Shown: piece after piece, positions 1 through 5,029 of the stretch
How the letters are laid out: each line of letters begins with the position of its first letter
How positions within the stretch are numbered: position 1 is the first letter of the stretch
Assembly: GCA_041573795.1 (NCBI GenBank)
Contig: JBFFQB010000126.1
Span: 1-7,190, forward strand
From: E44-bin32 sp041573795
Lineage (GTDB): Bacteria > Chloroflexota > Anaerolineae > Anaerolineales > E44-bin32
Length of the DNA: 7,190 nt
Reading direction: 5' to 3'
Program-made: the position numbers and the translations under genes
The notes under the pieces: generated by a model
What the model was told of the DNA's origin: nothing
Seen by the model: only the letters and a program-made list of their open reading frames with translations
The model's database searches: none

Positions 1-40
1 CCGTAACCTGCTCAGTACTTGACTTACCTTCAAGTTCCAT
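1..40 (-). CDS. Probable 5' end of a gene running off the left edge
   Basis: An ATG at 40 opens a frame that stays open for 13 codons to the window edge (MELEGKSSTEQVT). An AAAGGA Shine-Dalgarno-like sequence lies at 49-54, eight bases before the ATG, which is ideal spacing. It is on the same strand as every other gene and starts about 110 bases after the end of the attC-like repeat at 150-329, as a next gene in the run would. The leader AAAGGATTTAG is identical to the one in front of the small gene at 4730-4966. Too little protein is visible to name a family. The call rests on the ribosome binding site and context only. Confidence 0.4.
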   Translation of the reverse strand, partial: MELEGKSSTEQVT

Positions 41-67
41 AGGCTAAATCCTTTCCACAGATTTTCC

Positions 68-85
68 GAAGACTGTCTTCAAGAC
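68..85. repeat. Overlapping short palindromes (GAAGAC/GTCTTC)
   Basis: Bases 68-80 read GAAGAC-T-GTCTTC, a perfect odd palindrome, and bases 75-85 read GTCTT-C-AAGAC, a second one sharing the GTCTTC arm. The pair lies about 30 bases upstream of the probable gene start at 40 on the minus strand. It could be an operator or a small hairpin in the leader. Six-base arms can also arise by chance. Confidence 0.3.
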
Positions 86-176
86 TGCACAAAACCACAA
101 ACGGGAATGAGCTCAACAATGTATTCATCCGCACTTTGTTTCGCCCCCTGCTAACAGCCTCGAGCTTCGCGTAGCA

Positions 177-200
177 CCCCGAAGCGATAGCGGAGTGGGG
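177..200. repeat. CCCC...GGGG hairpin motif of the intergenic repeat family
   Basis: A 24-base motif framed by CCCC and GGGG with the shared interior ATAGCGGAG. It matches the 24-base motif at 2245-2268 at 19 positions by eye, and related versions occur at 3305-3328 and 6619-6643. It is one module of the repeat family in the spacers. Confidence 0.55.
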
Positions 201-225
201 AGCGGCCCCGCTTTGATCTTACAAT

Positions 226-255
226 GAAAAAAGCCTGGCGTCCGTACACCAGGCT
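226..255 (-). terminator. Rho-independent terminator
   Basis: Read on the minus strand, AGCCTGGTGT and ACGCCAGGCT form a ten-base-pair stem with one G:T wobble around an ACGG tetraloop, followed directly by TTTTTT. This is a textbook intrinsic terminator for the minus-strand genes to its right. The plus-strand reading has its T-run offset by six bases, so minus is the main direction. It lies inside the attC-like element, so it separates the gene run from whatever starts at 40. Confidence 0.85.
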
Positions 256-295
256 CATTACTTTTTTCGCCGTGCGCGGGGTCTGCTCTCGTTCA

Positions 296-314
296 CCCCG
301 ATGTCTTTACGGGG
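296..314. repeat. Small hairpin CCCCG/CGGGG
   Basis: CCCCG (296-300) pairs with CGGGG (310-314) around a nine-base loop. The block CATCGGGG...GAACGAGA...GACC (minus strand) that contains it recurs, with a 26-base insertion, at about 2170-2235, so it belongs to the same repeat family. Confidence 0.45.
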
Positions 315-417
315 CAGCGAGACGTTAGCTCGTCTAAAAGTTAGAAAATATGCTCCGCGCACCATTAGAACTTGAAATTCAGTGAATTTGTTAACATTGA
401 ACAGCGCAAACTGTAAT

Positions 418-431
418 TCGGATTAATCCGA
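418..431. promoter_or_regulatory. 14-base perfect palindrome, operator-like
   Basis: TCGGATTAATCCGA is a perfect 14-base palindrome in AT-rich sequence. Another inverted repeat, AAATTC-AGT-GAATTT, lies nearby at 375-389. It is downstream of the broken frame ending at 481 and upstream of nothing that clearly starts here, so its role is unknown. It may be a protein-binding site or a chance palindrome. Confidence 0.3.
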
Positions 432-480
432 TCATTATTTTGGAAGTGCTTTAGCCAGGGCTTCAAAGTGCTCATATATC

Positions 481-762
481 CTAGGGTTCTCCTCCACCAA
501 AAGGATCATCAGGCTCGTGGAAGACGATATTGCCCTCCTCATTGACGTAGAACGGCTCGACGCAAAGATTGCTGAACATTCGAAGAGTCTGGATCGAGTT
601 GTAATAAACCTGCTGCACATAGAAAACACAGTACAAACGATCTACAAACCCTGGTGATCACAATTTGCCTTTGAGATATCTCCCAGGCTGCAGAATAGCG
701 GGTTGGCAACAGGAAGCGAAAATTGGGAATAGTTGCTCTTCCTTCGTTGCGTAGTTAAACAT
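481..762 (-). pseudogene. Broken 93-codon hypothetical gene with one in-frame TGA
   Basis: An ATG at 762 lies five bases after the stop of the CPBP protease gene. The frame runs 34 codons (starting MFNYATKEEQLFPIF), meets TGA at 658-660, and then stays open in the same frame for 58 more codons to a TAG at 481-483. The second part reads like a real protein: VYYNSIQTLRMFSNLC, then VEPFYVNEEGNIVFHEP and a DDPFGGGEP tail. I do not recognise a family. One in-frame stop within a continuous frame suggests a recent nonsense mutation or a sequencing error. Selenocysteine cannot be excluded, but I see no supporting element. The ribosome site is weak (GGCGGA directly before ATG), so coupling to the protease gene is likely. 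The opposite strand is also open over 427-657, which lowers confidence. Confidence 0.45.
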
Positions 763-767
763 TCCGC

Positions 768-1496
768 CTACGACACGCCGCTATACAGCAATGCAAATCG
801 AAGGGTATTGATCAACCCGTGCCCTATGATAGTAATCCACAAATTGCGCCTGCTACGCACATAGATCCAGCCAAATAAAACCCCAAAGGCTCCGTTACTC
901 AGAATACCAAGAGACCCCTCGGTAAAGTGAGCGACGCCAAAGATGATCCCCGCAATTAGGATCGCTATCCATTTCCCGGTAGCTGTGAAATCGATCAAGC
1001 GTGTGATTACGAAGGCTCGGTAGAACATTTCTTCACCGAATGCGATCGTTGTCCAGGCCAAAATCACAAGCAAAATGAAGAAGGAAAGGTTGCCCTCTAT
1101 CTCGTTGAAGCGACTCTGGTCAATTTCGGGCAGGGGCATTCCCACCGTCGCGAGTAGTCCTACAACGATCGTCTGCATCGCAAGGAAGATTACCACTGCT
1201 GAGACGAATGCGCCGACGCCGAACAACGCCGTCTTCAGCCAATCTGCGGGCTTTCTCAGCCCAATCTCGCTCCAGCTACTGCCTTGGCGTTTCAGGAGGA
1301 ATCCGCCGAGGATGAACATCAGCACGTAACCAAGATTGACGATCGCGCCACCCACCAGGGTGTCCAAACCAAACATTTTGCCTACTACTGCCATTATGAT
1401 GATAGGGGACCCTACGACGAGAATATCGCGTAGAGCACGTGGTTGGGAAAAGGGCACTTCCTGTAATGAATTCGATTGCGGTGTCATATTGTCCAT
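768..1496 (-). CDS. CPBP (CAAX/Abi) family intramembrane glutamic protease
   Basis: A 242-residue polytopic membrane protein with the three conserved CPBP (PF02517) motifs: EExxxR at E155, E156 and R160; FxxxH at F186-H190; and HxxxN at H226-N230. Hydrophobic segments lie at about 25-45, 48-67, 88-118, 138-153, 176-188 and 197-212. In the family, the glutamate and histidines sit inside the membrane and either cleave prenylated CAAX proteins or, in bacteria, act in peptide maturation, immunity or signal processing. The substrate cannot be read here. The ATG at 1496 is chosen because AGGAG (1505-1509) stands eight bases upstream. A second Met at residue 4 is less well placed. All motif residues are present, so it should be active. 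It is preceded by an attC-like spacer and followed after five bases by a broken small gene. Confidence 0.93.
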   Translation of the reverse strand: MDNMTPQSNSLQEVPFSQPRALRDILVVGSPIIIMAVVGKMFGLDTLVGGAIVNLGYVLMFILGGFLLKRQGSSWSEIGLRKPADWLKTALFGVGAFVSAVVIFLAMQTIVVGLLATVGMPLPEIDQSRFNEIEGNLSFFILLVILAWTTIAFGEEMFYRAFVITRLIDFTATGKWIAILIAGIIFGVAHFTEGSLGILSNGAFGVLFGWIYVRSRRNLWITIIGHGLINTLRFALLYSGVS

Positions 1497-1579
1497 TTTA
1501 CTTTCTCCTATTCTGAGTATTTCGTTGCCTTCACGACTTTCTACAATCCATTCTTCAATTGCTGATCAATTTCCCGATA

Positions 1580-1656
1580 GCCTAAATGTTAGGCAGAAAC
1601 CGCCTAACAGCCTCGAACTTAGGCGCCTTTCTCCGTATCCTAAACAGGCGTTAAAC
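1580..1656. repeat. Cluster of nested TTAGGC/GCCTAA hairpins
   Basis: Within 77 bases the six-base word GCCTAA or its complement TTAGGC recurs in alternating orientation at 1580, 1589, 1602 and 1619, with a partial copy near 1640. TGTTAGGC (1587-1594) and GCCTAACA (1602-1609) form a perfect eight-base-pair hairpin with a seven-base loop. GCCTAA (1580-1585) and TTAGGC (1589-1594) form a competing hairpin with a three-base loop. The right-hand part overlaps the attC-like element at 1602-1656. It could be a folded single-strand recombination substrate or a transcript-end structure. No T-run follows, so it is not a standard terminator. Confidence 0.55.
1602..1656 (-). repeat. attC-like inverted-repeat element (copy D)
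   Basis: On the plus strand: GCCTAAC (1602-1608), A (1609), GCCT (1610-1613), a 32-base interior, AGGC (1646-1649), GTTAAAC (1650-1656). Both outer boxes fit the attC core consensus (RYYYAAC and GTTRRRY), the inner four bases are fully complementary, and a single base is bulged between them, as in the element at 150-329. The 17 bases at 1604-1620 differ from 151-167 at one position. The 55-base length is at the lower end for attC sites. It lies in the 248-base spacer between the membrane protein and the CPBP protease. Recombination activity is inferred from form only. Confidence 0.45.
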
Positions 1657-1744
1657 ACTCGAGCCGGGTTGGCTTCAGTGAATTGATCGCTGGCTATGAG
1701 GATCTTCGGTTTGCAGTCTATCTCGAGGCTTGCATTTGGTTGGC

Positions 1745-2116
1745 TCACGTAAACAGATCCTTGAGGGCTAGCAACTGACCGAAAAATGTGACAGCTGCCG
1801 AGCCGAGCATAATGTTTCCAAACTGGTATTCGCCTTCTCCCACTTCAATCACCCCAAAGGCTAAAAGAGCCATGACGAGAATCCATGAAGAATACCAAGC
1901 CCATGGTGAGCCATTTCGATAGCCTTCCAGCGCAACCAGCAACGCCTGCGTGCCAAAAGCCATGAGCAAGGCCGCCACCAAGCGGGCGTGGATGATGCTG
2001 GGACCGATGAAGTACCAAATCGCGCCGTCAATAACCAGGAGGGCGCTGGTGACCAATAGGATTCCCCAACCCCACTTTGCCATTGTAGGTCGAGCATTCT
2101 CATGATCTGTTCTCAT
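1745..2116 (-). CDS. Hypothetical four-helix membrane protein
   Basis: A 123-residue protein with four predicted membrane segments at about 14-37, 43-65, 72-93 and 98-118, joined by short loops and ending just after the last helix (KDLFT). No soluble domain or catalytic motif is visible, and I do not recognise a named family. The size and four-helix layout recall small DoxX-like or uncharacterised DUF membrane proteins, but this is a shape comparison only. The ATG at 2116 is preferred because GAGGA (2126-2130) lies nine bases upstream. The Met at residue 12 has no such site. It stands alone, with large repeat-bearing spacers on both sides (2117-2351 and 1497-1744), so it is likely a separate unit rather than part of a tight operon. 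Confidence 0.8.
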   Translation of the reverse strand: MRTDHENARPTMAKWGWGILLVTSALLVIDGAIWYFIGPSIIHARLVAALLMAFGTQALLVALEGYRNGSPWAWYSSWILVMALLAFGVIEVGEGEYQFGNIMLGSAAVTFFGQLLALKDLFT

Positions 2117-2169
2117 TTTTTCGATTCCTCAAGGATCGATGCCGAAGCACCAAGCTCTATTACAAATCT

Positions 2170-2290
2170 CGCCGTAAGTGAGGTCCGTTCTCGTTCATGG
2201 TTCATTCACCTTGACTGGACTGGACCCCGATGTTCCGAAAATCGCCCCTAAAGCATAGCGGAGCGGGGTTTGCGGGACAGCGAGTTGTTA
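2170..2290 (-). repeat. Intergenic repeat (copy B), one end attC-like
   Basis: On the minus strand it starts at 2290 with TAACAACTCGCTGTCC, passes through the CCCC...GGGG motif at 2245-2268, and ends in a block shared with the element at 150-329 (ACATCGGGG, then GAACGAGA, GGACC and ACGGCGA). The 50 bases at 2241-2290 align without gaps to 3301-3350, with about 40 identities by eye. The TAAC box at the gene-proximal end resembles an attC R box, but no matching GTTA box occurs before the next gene, so it is incomplete or a different element. It occupies most of the 235-base spacer at 2117-2351, where no gene is seen. Confidence 0.6.
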
Positions 2291-2351
2291 CGCGCACCAG
2301 CCTTTCAACTGTCTCTTGGCCGGCATAAAGTTCAAGTGGGCCGATTCCTAT

Positions 2352-3239
2352 TTACTGGCGAACGAGAGCTTCCGCGATTTCACCAAAATGGTTGACGAGT
2401 GTTGATAAATGTGCTTCATCCGGATAGGTAATCAGTTGGGCACTAGGAAGGCTATTCATCACCTTCTGCACGAGAGCAAGGGGAACATTCCTGTCCTCCT
2501 CACCATGGAATACCTTCAGCGGGATTCGAATTTCATTCAGATCAAAATCCCACTCGCGTACAAAGAGACGCATATCCCAAGCAGGGCCTTTATAGCCCTC
2601 ATGGAAAACTTCGCTGAACATTAGGAGGAAGGCGTCCAACCGTCCTGGTTGTGCCAAAGCTGCATAGTCTGAACCATGCAAGACTCTCTTTTGCTGAGCC
2701 AGCACCTGTTCACGTCCACGGTCGTCTTCCTGAGGTTGGGTCATCCTGCTCGCGAATCTCAGTAAGAGAGGAAAGAGGAAAGGAACTTTGCTAGCTGCAT
2801 TCCATGTCAGGCTTTGTGAAAAGTTTAGATTGTTCAGCGATTCCGGCCAGTCCATTCGCCAAGCTCCGGAAGAAATGACGACGGAGCGGAGCCTATCAGG
2901 AATCTTTGCGGCACAGACCGCCGCATATCCACCTCCACCAGAGTTTCCGAGCACAGCAAATTGATCCAGCCCAAGGGCGTCAGCTAAAGACGCTACATCA
3001 TTCGGCCAGTCAGAGAACCCTCGATTGGTCTGGAAATCCGATTGTCCAATCCCTGGACGGTCGGGCGCGATAGCCCGCAAACCGAATTGGCTAAAGGTTT
3101 CATCTCCCAGTATCAGGGGCTCCAGACGCGAGGCTGGTGAACCGTGGAAATACAGTACTGGATATCCATCTGGCAGACCAAACTCGGCATAGGCTAGATC
3201 GCGGCCGTCAGGTAAGGTAATAACGATGTCAGTTTTCAT
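2352..3239 (-). CDS. Alpha/beta fold hydrolase
   Basis: A soluble 295-residue hydrolase of the alpha/beta fold superfamily (Abhydrolase_1/6 type). Visible features are the oxyanion HG at 32-33 (YFHGSP), PDRPGIG at 59-65, the nucleophile elbow G98-N-S100-G-G with Ser100, the acid Asp249 (FHGEEDRNVP) and His277 (YPDEAHLS). The full triad is therefore present. A helical cap lies between about 135 and 225. No signal peptide is seen, so it is cytoplasmic. The substrate cannot be told: esterase, lactonase or related C-C/C-O hydrolase activities are all found in this fold. An ATG at 3254 would add five residues, but the start at 3239 matches the paralogue's MKTD start. The ribosome site is weak (GAGAG). 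About 70 percent identical to the hydrolase at 5619-6488 over the first 130 residues by eye, so the two arose by duplication. Confidence 0.92.
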   Translation of the reverse strand: MKTDIVITLPDGRDLAYAEFGLPDGYPVLYFHGSPASRLEPLILGDETFSQFGLRAIAPDRPGIGQSDFQTNRGFSDWPNDVASLADALGLDQFAVLGNSGGGGYAAVCAAKIPDRLRSVVISSGAWRMDWPESLNNLNFSQSLTWNAASKVPFLFPLLLRFASRMTQPQEDDRGREQVLAQQKRVLHGSDYAALAQPGRLDAFLLMFSEVFHEGYKGPAWDMRLFVREWDFDLNEIRIPLKVFHGEEDRNVPLALVQKVMNSLPSAQLITYPDEAHLSTLVNHFGEIAEALVRQ

Positions 3240-3274
3240 GAAGGTCTCTCGCATCAGTGTTGTTATTCACGGTC

Positions 3275-3350
3275 CGCTTTTTTTATCCCATGTGCCGCAT
3301 AGCGCCCCCGAAACGAAGTGGAGAGGGGTTTGCAGGATAGCGAGTTGTTA
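3275..3350 (-). repeat. Intergenic repeat (copy A), one end attC-like
   Basis: On the minus strand it begins TAACAACTCGCTATCC at 3350, contains the CCCC...GGGG motif near 3305-3328, and continues with CGGCACATGGG and GCGGACC, which correspond to parts of the copy at 2170-2290. Next to it, at 3366-3376, the plus-strand word ACAGCCTCAAG resembles the AACAGCCTCGAG end seen at 154-164 and 1607-1616, as if the remnant of a second site abuts it. It fills the 184-base spacer between two hydrolase genes, where no gene is seen. Confidence 0.6.
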
Positions 3351-3423
3351 ATTAGCATCCAGGGTACAGCCTCAAGAAATTTGTAATTTCAATCAAATCT
3401 CTTCATAAATGTTGTTCTACTTG

Positions 3424-4683
3424 CTAATTCGCGTTCAACAACAGTCCCAGAAATCGATCCACATCGTACAGTGCCGATTGCGCTGACGGGGATAGTTGCG
3501 GAAGTATCAGGTCAAAGGCATGGTCTGTCCACGGAAAAGTAACGTTGATTGCGGGCACACCTGATTCTGCTAGCTTAGCGTAATGTGTACGGGTGGCGTC
3601 CACGGGACAGTAGACGTCCTGCTCGCCCTGAATGAGCAGGGTAGGAGGGCTGCCAGGAAGCCCATGGGTGATGGGGGATGCCAATTGGTAGAGATCAGGA
3701 GCGTCCTCGGGCCAGTCTCCGAACAAGACATCAAACCGGGCGTAATAACGCATGCCACCGAAAGCTCCCAGATTCTCGCCGACAGGCGCTGGCGGCGGGT
3801 CTTCCAACTTTTGTACTTTCATGTACTGATACATCGCCATCACGTCAGTGAAGCCGTAGTAGGATACAACACCGCATACGGATAGATCGGCTCCACTCAC
3901 ATCCTCTGGCGTGAATTCAGGATGTTCGGGTGTATACCCTGCCAGCTGGGCGAGATGTCCGCCAGCAGAACCGCCTGCTAGGACAATCTTCTCAGGATCA
4001 ACACCGTAGCGGTCTGCATTGGCCTTTATCCAGGCTATCGCACGCTTGACATCTCCGATCATTCCATAGATATCCGTCTCAGGACAAAGTCGATAAGCGA
4101 CGTCCATCACCGTGTGCCCCTGTGCGACGAGGTGACGGAAGAAAGGCCTTGTGCCCACATCTTTATTCATGAAGTACCAAGCCCCTCCATGAACGTAGAC
4201 GACTACCAGGCCGGAAAGATCGCCGTTGGCCGGTCGCCAGATATCACAGAGCAAATCCCGATCTGTACCGGGGAGGGTCCAGAAGGAGATGTCGCGTTCC
4301 CAGGTAGGCTCCGGAGAGGCTTTCATCTTCAAAAACCAGGACCAGCGCTTTTGAACCATGTGCCTGGTTTGCTCAAGGGTAATTTGATCTGACCAGTCTG
4401 CACCAAAGGCATCCTCAAAACCGGTGTGATCCCGTGTACATCGCCAGACATATAGGATCATCATGCTAGCGCCAATGATCCCCATCGGAATCGCCCAGTA
4501 CGCTTCATATAGCCACCCGGCGATGGCGCCAATTGCACCCACGATCGCCCAGAAGGGCGCCAATGCTCCTGCGAGCACTTTAGGAATCCATATGAGGAAC
4601 CCTAGCGGTAATCTTAGCCTTACTAGTAAAAAGATACTCATAAGAAGTGATAGACCAGACAAGATGTAGGCAAGAATGTTCAT
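3424..4683 (-). CDS. Membrane-anchored alpha/beta hydrolase (HSL/carboxylesterase type)
   Basis: A 419-residue protein with two parts. Residues 1-81 are hydrophobic, with about three membrane segments (near 3-20, 40-58 and 62-80). Residues 135-419 form an alpha/beta hydrolase domain of the hormone-sensitive-lipase type: HGGAW at 165-169 builds the oxyanion hole, G-G-S239-A-G is the nucleophile elbow, and Asp356 (QGEQDVYCP) and His388 (WTDHAF) complete the triad. Proteins of this kind hydrolyse acyl esters of small or medium chain length. Membrane tethering suggests a lipid-derived or exported substrate, but this is inference, as is which face of the membrane it occupies. The ATG at 4683 is certain because GGAGG stands five bases upstream. 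A TTG at 4695 would place that site inside the gene. It is the last gene of the tight four-gene set, 46 bases after the small conserved protein. Confidence 0.92.
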   Translation of the reverse strand: MNILAYILSGLSLLMSIFLLVRLRLPLGFLIWIPKVLAGALAPFWAIVGAIGAIAGWLYEAYWAIPMGIIGASMMILYVWRCTRDHTGFEDAFGADWSDQITLEQTRHMVQKRWSWFLKMKASPEPTWERDISFWTLPGTDRDLLCDIWRPANGDLSGLVVVYVHGGAWYFMNKDVGTRPFFRHLVAQGHTVMDVAYRLCPETDIYGMIGDVKRAIAWIKANADRYGVDPEKIVLAGGSAGGHLAQLAGYTPEHPEFTPEDVSGADLSVCGVVSYYGFTDVMAMYQYMKVQKLEDPPPAPVGENLGAFGGMRYYARFDVLFGDWPEDAPDLYQLASPITHGLPGSPPTLLIQGEQDVYCPVDATRTHYAKLAESGVPAINVTFPWTDHAFDLILPQLSPSAQSALYDVDRFLGLLLNAN

Positions 4684-4688
4684 GATTT

Positions 4689-4693
4689 CCTCC
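4689..4693 (-). promoter_or_regulatory. Strong Shine-Dalgarno site fixing the esterase start
   Basis: GGAGG on the minus strand with a five-base spacer to the ATG at 4683. It is the best ribosome binding site in the window and excludes the longer TTG start at 4695. It suggests the membrane esterase is translated well. Confidence 0.85.
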
Positions 4694-4729
4694 AAAAATA
4701 ATCGGTAGAGAAACGTTCACCGCGTGTCA

Positions 4730-4966
4730 TCAATTGGTTCCAGCAGCATCGATACGCTTGACGGAAATGAGATTTAGGCCCAGCCTGCGGATTTTTATCA
4801 AGACGCCATGCAGGGCAGCCTGATCAAGCTGGCCAGAAAGGATTGTTTCGCGTGGGGGCTGGTGTCGGATCGACAGACCCTCAAAGCGTACTGCCCAGTT
4901 CTCGCTGAGAAGACCGGCTACGCGGATTTCGTACAGCTGAGGTGTATTCATTGTCGGTGTTTTCAT
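4730..4966 (-). CDS. Small conserved hypothetical protein, DQAALHG type
   Basis: A 78-residue soluble protein. It begins its conserved part with YEIRVAGLLSENWAVRFEGLSI, continues to ILSGQLDQAALHGVL and ends RLGLNLISVKRID. From memory this pattern (YEIxVxGxL..RW..WF.GL.I ... L.G.v.DQAALHGLL..iRdLgL.L.SV.R.) is widespread in Chloroflexota and Actinobacteria, often near hydrolases or regulators, and has no assigned function. Predicted strand-helix-strand segments suggest a small compact alpha/beta domain. The start at 4966 has AAAGGA 11 bases upstream. A later ATG (residue 6) has none. It sits between the amidohydrolase fragment (63 bases) and the membrane esterase (46 bases), so it is probably cotranscribed with them. 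Function is not known. Confidence 0.85.
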   Translation of the reverse strand: MKTPTMNTPQLYEIRVAGLLSENWAVRFEGLSIRHQPPRETILSGQLDQAALHGVLIKIRRLGLNLISVKRIDAAGTN

Positions 4967-5029
4967 GTGAAACTAAATCCTTTGATGCAAATCAAATAGC
5001 TTGCGTTACGGCGATCGCGACTCTCAGCT

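Larger units (their letters stand above)
150..329 (-). repeat. attC-like inverted-repeat element (copy C)
   Basis: On the plus strand the element begins GCTAAC (150-155), A (156), GCCTCG (157-162) and ends CGAGAC (318-323), GTTAGC (324-329). The outer six-base boxes are perfectly complementary. The inner boxes pair at five of six positions, with a G:T on the minus strand. One base (156) is unpaired between the two stems. This matches the R/L box layout with an extrahelical base known from integron attC sites. The 180-base length is longer than most attC sites, because the interior carries a terminator (226-255) and two GC-rich hairpins (177-200 and 296-314). The end at 151-167 is nearly identical to the one at 1604-1620. 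No integrase is visible, so function as a recombination site is inference. Confidence 0.45.

Noticed and set aside
427..657. Open frame on the plus strand ending LLHIENTVQTIYKPW, and a minus-strand frame 435-629
   Set aside because: The plus frame is codon-aligned antisense to the broken minus-strand gene, and the 435-629 minus frame starts with GTG, is serine/arginine-rich and is out of frame with the more protein-like tail. Neither has a ribosome site. The plus frame cannot be fully excluded.
658..660. In-frame TGA as a selenocysteine codon
   Set aside because: No convincing bacterial SECIS-like hairpin is seen immediately after it, and no selenoprotein family is recognised. A nonsense mutation or base error is simpler.
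1336..1686. 116-codon plus-strand frame
   Set aside because: It lies opposite the CPBP protease start and the spacer hairpins and has low-complexity composition. It is a shadow of the real gene.
1566..1748. 60-codon minus-strand frame starting GTG and overlapping the membrane protein stop
   Set aside because: It runs through the attC-like element and hairpin cluster, has no ribosome binding site, and has no recognisable protein pattern.
2281..2293. The copies at 2170-2290 and 3275-3350 as complete attC sites
   Set aside because: Each has a TAAC-type box at one end only. No GTTA-type partner box occurs before the next gene, so they are listed as repeats, not as sites.
3583..3885. 100-codon plus-strand frame, and a similar one at 4114-4392
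   Set aside because: Both are antisense to the membrane esterase, which has a complete catalytic triad and a strong ribosome site.
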